Of a stretch of DNA of 33,813 nucleotides, positions 7,436-14,435 are shown one piece after another; position 1 is the first letter of the stretch; each line of letters starts with the position of its first letter. Made by a program: the position numbers and the translations under genes. Source of the stretch: Phycisphaerales bacterium (GTDB lineage: Bacteria; Planctomycetota; Phycisphaerae; Phycisphaerales; UBA1924); the NCBI GenBank assembly GCA_022843545.1, contig JALHNL010000027.1, forward strand, positions 1 to 33,813. Reading direction: 5' to 3'. The notes beneath the pieces were generated by a model that was given only the letters and a program-made list of their open reading frames with translations, did not search any database and had not been told where the DNA came from.

Positions 7436-8242
7436 TCAGTTGGTGCCAGCGTTGTCGGTGGTGGTGGCGGGTGCAGAGGCGTCGGCGAAGGGGTTCTCGC
7501 CGCGTGCGAACGCGCCGTAGACGCGGTAGTCGAGCGGGATCTCCTCGGGCAACCCCAGGCGGTTCTTGGCAACGTGCGCCGGCCGCTCGACGGTGCGGAT
7601 GATCCGCTCGCCGGTGGAAACGCCGTTGTGCTTGGCCTTGTTGAATCCCTCGTCCACCTTGACGGTGTGGACCTTGTACGTGGCGAAGAGCACCTCGTCG
7701 GCCCACTCCTGCACAAGCGCGGACGCGAGCTTGTGCAGTCGCGGCGAGTAGCGGTCGTACGGCACGGTCTCGGGGTTCTCGAACTTCTCGATCTTGGCGT
7801 GTGCGATCAGCACGATCGCCATGCCGCGATCGTTGCGGAGCGCGTCGAGCGCGCCGAGCACCATCCGCCACTTGTCGACGGCGAACGTGTACCCCTTGGC
7901 GTACCCGATCTTCTCGATGTTCTCCACGCTTTCGTCGGCGCAGACCTCGGCCCAGATCAGGCGCTCAAGCCAGTCGAGGCTGTCGATGACGACGCTCTTG
8001 TACTGGTGGTCGCTGGAGTACAGCGATTCCAGCGCCGCCATCACGTCGCCGAGGCTCTTTGCCAGCGGGAACGACTCGCAGTCGATGTCGGCCAGGCCGT
8101 CCTCTGTCGGAACAAAGATGGGCTTCTCGGCCATTGCGCCGAAGGTGCTCTTGCCGATGCCGTGCGTGCCGTACAGCATCACGCGGCGGGGCTGGGCCTT
8201 GCGGCCCTTGCTGATCTGGTTCATGAGGGTGGCTGGGGGCAT
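7436..8242 (-). CDS. Sak4-like / AAA_24 RecA-fold ATPase, 268 aa
   Basis: A phage recombination ATPase of the AAA_24 (Sak4-like) type, a minimal RecA-core family. Walker A is GTHGIGKS at residues 25-32; a Walker B-like hydrophobic strand VVIDSLDWLERL follows. The typical phrase IFVPTEDGLADIDCESFP lies between them. Sak4 proteins bind single-stranded DNA and help annealing, usually with an SSB-like partner; here the downstream DUF669 protein could serve. I chose ATG 8242 because GGAG lies 5 nt upstream. An in-frame GTG at 8344 would add 34 residues and overlap the preceding stop as GTGA, so the longer form (302 aa) is a real alternative. The C-terminus (about 240-268) is low-complexity. Confidence 0.85.
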   Translation of the reverse strand: MPPATLMNQISKGRKAQPRRVMLYGTHGIGKSTFGAMAEKPIFVPTEDGLADIDCESFPLAKSLGDVMAALESLYSSDHQYKSVVIDSLDWLERLIWAEVCADESVENIEKIGYAKGYTFAVDKWRMVLGALDALRNDRGMAIVLIAHAKIEKFENPETVPYDRYSPRLHKLASALVQEWADEVLFATYKVHTVKVDEGFNKAKHNGVSTGERIIRTVERPAHVAKNRLGLPEEIPLDYRVYGAFARGENPFADASAPATTTDNAGTN

Positions 8243-8340
8243 GTGAACTCCGTGCTTGGGGATTGAGGGGTCGAGGTCTTCGGGCCAGATATCGCGGGTG
8301 AAGTCGCCTTGGCCGAGGCGGACCAGCGGGATGAGTCCGC

Positions 8341-8673
8341 TCACGCGACGGCGCTCACGGGCACCTGCGCGGAAGCGCCGCCGCGCGGACCTGTCTCGAT
8401 GGGCCGGCTGACGCTGAAGGCGTCGTCGCCGAACTCGTGGATGCAGAAGCCGGTGAACACGCGCGTCACGGCTTGCCCGGTCTCCGTGTCGCCGTCGACA
8501 ACGATCACGCGGGCATCGCGGTCGATCGCGTAGCCCGCGTCCAGGCGGACGGCGGCCTCGCCCTGCAGGCACCCGACCGCGAGGATGGACAGGGCCAGCG
8601 TCTGCTCGACTTCGTCGATGTCGACGCGGTGCACGAACTCGAAGCGGTACACGGTGCGGGGCTGGGTCGTCAT
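8341..8673 (-). CDS. Hypothetical phage-module protein, 110 aa
   Basis: I do not recognise it. ATG 8673 is preceded by GGAGG at good spacing; an upstream in-frame ATG lies inside the leader element described separately. The product looks like a compact alpha/beta protein (YRFEFVHRVDIDEVEQTLALSI, then ARVIVVDGDTETGQAVTRVF) with a disordered C-terminus. It sits between the sigma-like gene and the Sak4-like gene. Its TGA overlaps a GTG in frame with the Sak4-like gene, suggesting translational coupling. Confidence 0.75.
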   Translation of the reverse strand: MTTQPRTVYRFEFVHRVDIDEVEQTLALSILAVGCLQGEAAVRLDAGYAIDRDARVIVVDGDTETGQAVTRVFTGFCIHEFGDDAFSVSRPIETGPRGGASAQVPVSAVA

Positions 8674-8686
8674 GGGGTCCTCCGAC

Positions 8687-8727
8687 GCGGAACTGCATTC
8701 CGCCATAGAGCTACTAACCCGTCGCGG
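8687..8727 (-). promoter_or_regulatory. Leader element copy A: conserved block plus hairpin
   Basis: In minus-strand order there is a 28-nt block (8727-8700, core CGGGTTAGTAGCTCTATGG) that nearly matches a block at 16836-16808. It runs into a hairpin at 8703-8687 with stem GCGGAA/TTCCGC. The hairpin ends 13 nt before the ATG of the 110-aa gene, with the Shine-Dalgarno in those 13 nt. In the second copy the stem sequence differs but still pairs, which argues for a selected structure. Confidence 0.7.
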
Positions 8728-8734
8728 CGGGATT

Positions 8735-9256
8735 TCACGAGAGGTACTCGTGGATTTCTGCTTTCCGCATCTGCGTGCGGATCCGGTCCACCGCGTACTC
8801 CAGCGTGGCGCGGGGCGTGCGGAGCTGCCGCGCAGCCTCCGACACCGTCTCGCGGAGCAACTGGTCGCAGACGCGGCGGTCCCGCTCGGGCATGGCGTTC
8901 ACCGCGCCGCGCACGTCGGCGCTGATGCAGGTGTCGCGGATGAGGTCGCGCTCATCGACAGCCTCGTCGCAACTGATCGAGACCGAGGCCGCCGGGCCGC
9001 GCTTGGCGCGCTTGGCGTCGCGGAGGATCTTGCAGAGCTTCCGCTCAACGACACGCTCGACGAACGCTTCGGCCGAGCCGCGGCTCGGGTTGAAGCTGCT
9101 CCAGCGAACCACGACCTCCAGGAGCAGTTCCTGCTCGAGGTCCTTGCGGTTGTTCACGGCCGGGCTCGGAATGACCCGGGCGAGCTGCTTGGCCTTGATG
9201 CGGACGAGGGACTGGGCGAAGGTGAGGGTGGCTGAATCGATCGATCGGGTGGGCAT
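8735..9256 (-). CDS. Sigma-70-like (region 2 / HTH) protein of the phage module, 173 aa
   Basis: The protein resembles small sigma-70 family factors. Residues about 39-80 (DLEQELLLEVVVRWSSFNPSRG... VERKLCKILRD) follow the region 2 pattern, and residues about 130-162 (CDQLLRETVSEAARQLRTPRATLEYAVDRI) form a region 4-type helix-turn-helix. ATG 9256 is preceded by AGGAAGG. It is the first gene of the leftward phage module, the position for a factor that switches on downstream genes; a GC-rich hairpin lies in its leader. A terminase-small-subunit-like or other phage HTH function cannot be excluded, since region 2 is weakly conserved. Confidence 0.7.
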   Translation of the reverse strand: MPTRSIDSATLTFAQSLVRIKAKQLARVIPSPAVNNRKDLEQELLLEVVVRWSSFNPSRGSAEAFVERVVERKLCKILRDAKRAKRGPAASVSISCDEAVDERDLIRDTCISADVRGAVNAMPERDRRVCDQLLRETVSEAARQLRTPRATLEYAVDRIRTQMRKAEIHEYLS

Positions 9257-9286
9257 GGGGCCGGACCTTCCTGGCATGGCCAGAAA

Positions 9287-9327
9287 GCCCCGGGGGGCGA
9301 CAGGTCCGGAGGGGTGCCCCCCGGGGC
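9287..9327 (-). terminator. 12-bp GC stem-loop in the leader of the sigma-like gene
   Basis: Perfect 12-bp arms (9287-9298 and 9316-9327, GCCCCGGGGGGC) enclose a 17-nt loop. On the minus strand the stem is followed by TTTCT and then, about 25 nt later, by the start codon of the sigma-like gene. The form is that of an intrinsic terminator or attenuator. A similar stem with the same CCGGGGCTTTCT end lies upstream of the gene at 13805. Confidence 0.5.
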
Positions 9328-9420
9328 GTGGATGGACGACGGGTGCGGGCCTGTCGTCCCCGACTGGCGACTTGTCGACAGACGCATCAGAATCTGGGCC
9401 GCGAACGGGTCCCAATGTGA

Positions 9421-9449
9421 CGCAACCCGCTGACAGCCAACGGGTTGCG
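9421..9449. repeat. 9-bp perfect inverted repeat, 11-nt spacer
   Basis: CGCAACCCG at 9421-9429 is the reverse complement of 9441-9449. There is no T-tract. It could be an operator in the divergent control region. Confidence 0.45.
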
Positions 9450-9490
9450 CAGGGCACGATCGTTCACACAACTCGCGGATTTCTGAGAAG

Positions 9491-9514
9491 GCGTCATCGA
9501 CATGTCGATGACGC
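9491..9514. promoter_or_regulatory. 24-bp perfect palindrome (candidate operator)
   Basis: Positions 9491-9514 read identically on both strands, centred on ATCGACATGTCGAT, with no spacer. A fully uninterrupted dyad of this length is typical of a dimeric repressor or methylation-sensitive site. It lies about 235 bp left of the sigma-like start and 245 bp right of nothing but the AIPR gene start, so it is roughly equidistant between the two divergent genes. Confidence 0.55.
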
Positions 9515-9758
9515 ACGTATTCCCAGCATGCGGTTCTTCCGCAGCTCCGACCATCCGGTCGCCGCCGCAGCAAGGCCCGAGGTCTTGCCGAAGAGGACCG
9601 AGGATTTCGCACGCGGCGTTGCCGGTTGTATTGCCAAATGGACGATTGACAATGACCGCAAGAGCCACACCGCGCCGCAAGACCGTGAACAGACCGGCCC
9701 AAGACGTCCGGCCACCACCTGACCTCCAACGCTCCGACAGGGAGGCGTGCACTGCGGC

Positions 9759-11528
9759 ATGCGGATCACCGATCAGACCATCGATCAGTTGTTTGCAAAG
9801 CACGGCAAGGTGTGTGGCGGCGTCAGGAATGACTATTTTGGCCTGGCCTTCCTCCTTCAGGAGTACAGGCTGAGCGAAGACGAGGCGATAACACAGATCG
9901 CGTTTGGCGGGAACGACTACGGCGTCGATGGCTTTCACTTTGACCGCGATCGCCGCAACTTCTACCTCTTCCAGTTCAAGTACTCCGATTCATACCAGCA
10001 GTTCAAGGTGTCCTTTCAGCGACTGATCGACGCTGGGATGCCGCGGCTATTTGATGCGAGCGATCAGGACTCCTCGTCAAACCTCCTTGTTCAGCAGATC
10101 AAGTCTTCGCTGCGCGAAAACCGCAACGTGATCGACAGTGTTTACATACACTTCGTTTTCATGGGCGACCCGCAGGCCGCCGAGCAGAGCAAGGTGCTCG
10201 AGGACCTAAAGGAAACCCTAGAGAACAAGAAGTTCCACATCGAGAAGTGTCTTGGCCGCGAAGTCACGCTTGCCGTCGAGTTCAAGTCCGCCAGGTCTCG
10301 GCGTGTCGGGGGAGGCACACACGTTCAGCGTAGTCGCATCTATCCGCTTCACATGGGAGACGTGATCGACCGCGACGGTCCGACCGAAGAGCGGATGCAT
10401 GTCGGTTTTGTTCGGCTTTTCGATCTCAGGGCGATCTACGCCGACATGGGCCAAAGGTTCTTTGAGCGGAACATCCGCGCCGCATTGCCGCCGGAGGGCG
10501 GTGTAAACAAAGTCCTCAAGGCGACTTTCAAGCGAATCGTGCTGGACGAGAAAGAGCCTCCACAGGTCTTTGCGTTCAATCACAACGGCGTCACGATTTA
10601 TGCCGAAGCACTGGAGCATGTAGACGGTGTGTGGAAGGTGTCATCGCCTCGCTTGCTGAATGGAGCGCAGACCGTCACCACGTTTGACCGGTTCTTGAAG
10701 GAGAATGAAGCGAACCCGCGATTGGATGCCCGAAAGGGAGCGTTGGAAGCCATTCACGTCATGTGCCGCATCATCACCAGTTCGGAACCAGAGTTTGTCA
10801 CGACGGTGACCATCAACAATAACCGGCAGAATCCTGTTGAACCGTGGAACCTGCGAGCCAACGACCGCATCCAACTCGAATTGGCCGACAAACTACGCGA
10901 CGAAGTTGGTCTGTACTACGAACGGCAGGAGAATGCGTTCCAAAACCTGACAGATGTGGACGTCGGCGAGCTAGAGGTAGAAGGATACAAGGCGGTCGAG
11001 CTCTACCGCCTCGCACAGACCTTTGCCGTCGTGGACGGCGAGATTGACAAACTCGGACGGATGCGAGAAGTCTTCGAAGACGAGCGACCCTATTCGCAGC
11101 TATTCAACGAGAGTCGGCTTAAGGCCGATGCTCGCAAGATCATTCTGTGCTACAAGGCTGGTTTGTACGTCGGTCGCCTCATGCGAGAAGTGCGGCAAGC
11201 CGCGCAGAACAAGTACGACTTTGTGACGCGCGGCCGAAACCTCCTCTGGGCTCTGGTATGCCAAGGTATGCTCAATGATCCTGAGATTAATGAGTGGTCT
11301 GAGGAGTACGGGCAGAGCCTGAAGATGGACATCCAATACCGGAAATGGCTGCTGGATCTGGCAACTCGCAAGTGCCGCCTGATTCTCGCAGATCTTATCG
11401 CTGACAAGGCGTACAAGGAGAAAGTGGCAGAGGACAACTACACCTTCCTGAAAACAACAGCAGCCTTCAAGAAGTCAATGGACATCGCTTACAAGAGATA
11501 CAAGTGGACGGTTCGCGGGTTGTCGTGA
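9759..11528 (+). CDS. AIPR-family abortive phage infection protein with nuclease-like N-terminus, 589 aa
   Basis: The central region (VFAFNHNGVTIYAEAL...SPRLLNGAQTVTTF, roughly residues 265-310, then TVTINNNRQNPVEPWNLRANDRIQLEL) is the AIPR domain (PF10592), found in abortive-infection and restriction-associated proteins. The N-terminus has a candidate PD-(D/E)XK nuclease signature: GNDYGVDGFHFD with D57, then FYLFQFKY giving Q72-x-K74. This pattern fits a Mrr-like restriction fold. I use ATG 9759, although GGGAGG is about 13 nt upstream; a GTG at 9747 is too close to that site. The gene stands alone on the plus strand, with AT content above its neighbours, suggesting separate acquisition. 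It probably acts as a phage-defence nuclease. That activity is inferred. Confidence 0.85.
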   Translation: MRITDQTIDQLFAKHGKVCGGVRNDYFGLAFLLQEYRLSEDEAITQIAFGGNDYGVDGFHFDRDRRNFYLFQFKYSDSYQQFKVSFQRLIDAGMPRLFDASDQDSSSNLLVQQIKSSLRENRNVIDSVYIHFVFMGDPQAAEQSKVLEDLKETLENKKFHIEKCLGREVTLAVEFKSARSRRVGGGTHVQRSRIYPLHMGDVIDRDGPTEERMHVGFVRLFDLRAIYADMGQRFFERNIRAALPPEGGVNKVLKATFKRIVLDEKEPPQVFAFNHNGVTIYAEALEHVDGVWKVSSPRLLNGAQTVTTFDRFLKENEANPRLDARKGALEAIHVMCRIITSSEPEFVTTVTINNNRQNPVEPWNLRANDRIQLELADKLRDEVGLYYERQENAFQNLTDVDVGELEVEGYKAVELYRLAQTFAVVDGEIDKLGRMREVFEDERPYSQLFNESRLKADARKIILCYKAGLYVGRLMREVRQAAQNKYDFVTRGRNLLWALVCQGMLNDPEINEWSEEYGQSLKMDIQYRKWLLDLATRKCRLILADLIADKAYKEKVAEDNYTFLKTTAAFKKSMDIAYKRYKWTVRGLS

Positions 11529-11575
11529 CACACGTCTCATAGAAAGTTGCCGCTTGATGCCGCTTGGAGTACGGA

Positions 11576-11598
11576 GCAAGTTGTTGACTTGCCTTTCC
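11576..11598 (+). terminator. Weak terminator-like hairpin after the AIPR gene
   Basis: A 6-bp stem (GCAAGT/ACTTGC, 11576-11592) with a 5-nt loop is followed by CTTTCC on the plus strand, 48 bases past the AIPR stop. The T-tract is short, so termination is only plausible. Confidence 0.35.
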
Positions 11599-11638
11599 GA
11601 TTGAAAAGTACGAGGGTCCCGCAGTCTGGCTGCTTGCG

Positions 11639-12661
11639 TCAATCGGCTTCTGGACGGAACAGCGTCGCCCAGCCGTTGCCTTCGATCCGGATCGGGTCGC
11701 CGGCGATGCCGAAGAACGCCTGAAGCTTCTCGGCGAGCCGTTCGCGGCGTTTCTGGTTCTTCGGAGACGCCTCCGGGCTGCGCCAGTCCAGGGCTCCCCG
11801 GCCCTTGGCGAACGCGTACAGCAACGCCCACTGGACGTCAGGCTTGCGGGTTCTGGCCACCCCCATACCCATCGAGGCAAAATCAAAGATCCCGGTCTGA
11901 GTCTTGACGCTCACGGACACCGTGTGCGCATCAGTGAATCGGATCCGCACATCGGACCACCGTGCCCCCGCAGGAGTGGCGAACCTCGGTGTGTCGGACC
12001 GCGCAGCAGCAACCTTGATGTGGCGACCCGCGAAGGTGGCCATCGATTGTTCGAGCGATACCTTGGGCTCGAACACGCCCTCGCCCTGCCACGTGAGCGA
12101 TTCGGCGAGCGTGATCCACGCCGATGACCGCCCCTCGACAACACGGTTGAGTTCTTCGCTCGCGCCGGCCCGCGTGGGCGTGACGAGGACGAACGGCCGC
12201 TGGGAGAGCGCCGAGATGTGGCCGGCGCTGCGGAGCAGCGATTGCGCGTCCCGGGTTGTCGCCAAGTACACCGGGAACCGCTCGCCCTCGACCGGCACGT
12301 AGTCACCCAGCCACCACAGGCGGTTGCCCATCCCGACCGAGGATGGCGTTCCTGTCAGCCCCAGCGCCGCCGCCACGCCCCGGAAGAGCGTGTCCGCGTC
12401 GAGCTGCCACAGCACGATGTCTTCGCGACGGAGCGGCGCGGACTCGCACGTCTCGGGGTCGACCGCGACGATGTCGTCCTCGTCGTGGACGACCACCTTG
12501 CGCCCCTCGATCGTGCCCGGCCACGGCACGGACATGGCCAGCTCCTCCATCGGCCGCAGCAGCGGCTGGAGGAACTGAAGCTCGTCTCCCATGTGCTCGC
12601 GCCAGACCGAGCGCACGCCGGCCCAGCCCTGCACCCGCTCAAGCGACTGCCACAAGCGCAT
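11639..12661 (-). CDS. Hypothetical protein, 340 aa (second of a coupled pair)
   Basis: I do not recognise a family. ATG 12661 has GGGAGG 5 nt upstream and lies 23 nt inside the end of the preceding gene, so the two are translated together. The product is globular with acidic beta-rich segments (GTIEGRKVVVHDEDDIVAVD), a block RPFVLVTPTRAGASEELNRVV, and a C-terminal stretch DVQWALLYAFAKGRGALDWRS followed by KNQKRRERLAEKLQAFFGI. There are no signal peptide, membrane segment or obvious catalytic motif. The C-terminal part looks like a small helical DNA-binding or dimerisation unit. Its location between the AIPR gene and the integration cassette suggests island cargo or an element-control pair. 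Confidence 0.8.
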   Translation of the reverse strand: MRLWQSLERVQGWAGVRSVWREHMGDELQFLQPLLRPMEELAMSVPWPGTIEGRKVVVHDEDDIVAVDPETCESAPLRREDIVLWQLDADTLFRGVAAALGLTGTPSSVGMGNRLWWLGDYVPVEGERFPVYLATTRDAQSLLRSAGHISALSQRPFVLVTPTRAGASEELNRVVEGRSSAWITLAESLTWQGEGVFEPKVSLEQSMATFAGRHIKVAAARSDTPRFATPAGARWSDVRIRFTDAHTVSVSVKTQTGIFDFASMGMGVARTRKPDVQWALLYAFAKGRGALDWRSPEASPKNQKRRERLAEKLQAFFGIAGDPIRIEGNGWATLFRPEAD

Positions 12662-13805
12662 GGCCGCCTCCCTTCACAAAGCCACCGCCGCGCAGGAACG
12701 CCTCGATCAGGTCGGCGTCGGTGTCGCGGGTGTACGTCGCGCGGTTGCCGTGCCGGATCGTGACCGGCCTGGGCTTGCGGCCGTCGGTGAATCGCACCTC
12801 AAACGTGGCGGCGCTGAGCAGCGCGTCCTCGGGAATCGACTCGCGGACGTGCTCGAGCGCCAGCAGCACATCGTCAGCCTTCTCGACCTTCCGCCGGTGG
12901 AACGGGCCGCCGACGTACATGACCAGCTCGACCAGCCGCACCGATGCCAGCCCCGTGATGTGCTTGCACGCGAGACTGTTCCGGCCGCGGGCTCGGAGCG
13001 GCTCGAGGTCGTACCGCTCCTGGTCGGCCGGGAAGAAGTCGGCCCGGCCGAAGATGTGCTGGCCGACGAGCTGGCGGTACGCGGCGCACTCGCCTTTGGT
13101 CGCGGCGTTAATGCGCAGCTCCCACGTCCGGCGGTCGAAGACGATTAGGCCGTGGGCCATTGGCCGGTAGCGCACGCACCCCGGCTTGCCGTCGTCGAGG
13201 CTGCCCTCGCGGCGGTAGGGGCCCCCGTGCCGGACGAGGAAGCGCACCTCGTCCCCGTGGTCGAAGAAGAGCACCCGCGCCCCCGGCCCGCGGCGACGGG
13301 CCGCGTACCAGGCGACGACGCCCGCCTCCAGCGCCGCGAGCCGCTCGTCGCCCGGCGTGGCCCACGCGAGCGACGCGCCCGCCGCGGGAACGAACGTCTC
13401 AAACGACCGCCGCCGAGAGACCGAGAGCTCGGTGTGGCACCGCCGCACCAGGTCGGGGTTCTCAACCCAGACGCGCGCCGCGATGTCCGCCGGCGATGCG
13501 TGGTCGTCCGGAAGCGGTATGCCCGCAACCTCGGCGGCGGCCTGCAGCGACTCCATGCCCATCGGCGTGGCCATCTCGTGCAGGTGCCAAAGGGCGTCGA
13601 CCAACTCCACCGGCAGCCCGCCGATGTTGCTGAGCAGCGCGATCTCGACGCGCTCGACGTCGAGGTGCGCCGGGTCCGTCGGCAGCATCACGCCGCTCAC
13701 GGCGAGGAAGGCGGCATGCGGCCGCAGAAAGTCGATCAGGACGGCGGGGTCGACCTCCCGCAGCGCGTACGCGCTTGTGAACCTTCGGAACAACAGGCTG
13801 CTCAT
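12639..13805 (-). CDS. Hypothetical protein, 388 aa (first of a coupled pair)
   Basis: I do not recognise a family. ATG 13805 is preceded by GGAGG. The N-terminal third is helical (ALREVDPAVLIDFLRPHAAFL; VELVDALWHLHEMATPMGMESLQAAAEVAGI). The middle has WYAARRRGPGARVLFFDHGDEVRFLVRHGG, and the C-terminus contains FHRRKVEKADDVLLALEHVRESIPEDALLSAATFEVRFTDGRKPRPVTI. There are no membrane segments or clear catalytic residues. It forms a two-gene unit with the 340-aa gene (23-nt overlap) and begins after a terminator-like hairpin, so the pair is probably transcribed on its own. The pair could encode a defence or anti-defence module. Confidence 0.8.
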   Translation of the reverse strand: MSSLLFRRFTSAYALREVDPAVLIDFLRPHAAFLAVSGVMLPTDPAHLDVERVEIALLSNIGGLPVELVDALWHLHEMATPMGMESLQAAAEVAGIPLPDDHASPADIAARVWVENPDLVRRCHTELSVSRRRSFETFVPAAGASLAWATPGDERLAALEAGVVAWYAARRRGPGARVLFFDHGDEVRFLVRHGGPYRREGSLDDGKPGCVRYRPMAHGLIVFDRRTWELRINAATKGECAAYRQLVGQHIFGRADFFPADQERYDLEPLRARGRNSLACKHITGLASVRLVELVMYVGGPFHRRKVEKADDVLLALEHVRESIPEDALLSAATFEVRFTDGRKPRPVTIRHGNRATYTRDTDADLIEAFLRGGGFVKGGGHALVAVA

Positions 13806-13824
13806 GAACCGGGCCTCCGCCTAC

Positions 13825-13851
13825 GAGAAAGCCCCGGTCTCCACCCGGGGC
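13825..13851 (-). terminator. GC-rich hairpin with T-tract between the integration cassette and the 388-aa gene
   Basis: A perfect 7-bp stem (GCCCCGG/CCGGGGC, 13831-13851) with a 7-nt loop is followed on the minus strand by TTTCTC. It lies 93 bases past the stop of the ParB-like gene and about 20 bases before the start at 13805. It may terminate the recombinase operon or attenuate the next one. A GTTAACCCG sequence flanks it at 13853-13861. Confidence 0.5.
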
Positions 13852-13943
13852 GGTTAACCCGAGTGTATCCCGAACGATGCCGCACAAACGGTATTTGTCA
13901 GGGTCCGACAGGGAATCCTGAATACGTCCACAACATCCGACAG

Positions 13944-14435
13944 TTACTCGGCTTGCGCGGCCTTGGCCCGCATGGCGACCACGCCGTCTGGCGCAGGGTC
14001 TGACACCATGTCGTCAGTCCGATTAAGCGCCCGCCAGAGCCGCCGCTGGGTCGCCCAGTCCGGCTGCCGGGTGACTGGCCGCAGCTGCTTCTCGGTGATC
14101 CGATCCTTGCCGCTCTCGGGTGGCGCGAGGAAGAGCAGTTGCTCCTGGATGTCGGGCGCGAGATTGACCAGGTCCATGATCTGGCTGAGCCGCCCGCGGG
14201 TGACGTGGCCGAGCCGCGCGATCTCGGCGAAGTCCTTCACCTGCCCGCTCCGCACGAGCCAGTCGAAGCGGAGCGCGAGCGCCATGAGCTTGGCCACGCG
14301 CGGCACGCGCCGAGGCGACTGCCTCGTCACGGGCTTCGGCACGGGGGTCGGTGGGTTGCCGACGCGCATCGTGCGGCTCGTGTTGAAGCCTGTCTCGAAG
14401 CGGACCTTGAACGTGGCGCGATCGGGAAGACTCAT
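13944..14435 (-). CDS. ParB/KorB-like helix-turn-helix protein linked to the recombinase, 163 aa
   Basis: Residues about 55-110 (ALRFDWLVRSGQVKDFAEIARLGHVTRGRLSQIMDLVNLAPDIQEQLLFL) form a ParB/KorB-type helix-turn-helix. The N-terminus (TFKVRFETGFNTSRTMRVG) is basic and the C-terminal 60 residues are variable. The start ATG 14435 overlaps the recombinase stop as ATGA, so the two are co-translated. Small HTH proteins of this kind recur directly behind large serine recombinases that also travel with DUF2924 genes. A role as a directionality or regulatory factor for integration is inferred from that linkage. Confidence 0.8.
   Translation of the reverse strand: MSLPDRATFKVRFETGFNTSRTMRVGNPPTPVPKPVTRQSPRRVPRVAKLMALALRFDWLVRSGQVKDFAEIARLGHVTRGRLSQIMDLVNLAPDIQEQLLFLAPPESGKDRITEKQLRPVTRQPDWATQRRLWRALNRTDDMVSDPAPDGVVAMRAKAAQAE

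Larger units (their letters stand above)
9257..9758. other. Divergent intergenic region with several inverted repeats, between the sigma-like and AIPR genes
   Basis: About 500 bases without a convincing gene. It holds a 12-bp GC hairpin (9287-9327), a 9-bp inverted repeat (9421-9449) and a 24-bp perfect palindrome (9491-9514), listed separately. This density of dyad symmetry suggests a control region for the two divergent units. I see a TTGACA at 9646 but no matching -10 box. Confidence 0.5.

Noticed and set aside
8687..8740. tRNA-like look of leader element A (GTTAGTAGCTCTATGG resembles a D arm)
   Set aside because: No GAGC partner for the D stem, no acceptor or T stem, and the second copy does not improve the match.
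9646..9675. TTGACA as a -35 box for the AIPR gene
   Set aside because: No -10-like sequence follows at 16-18 bases; planctomycete promoters often do not follow the E. coli consensus.
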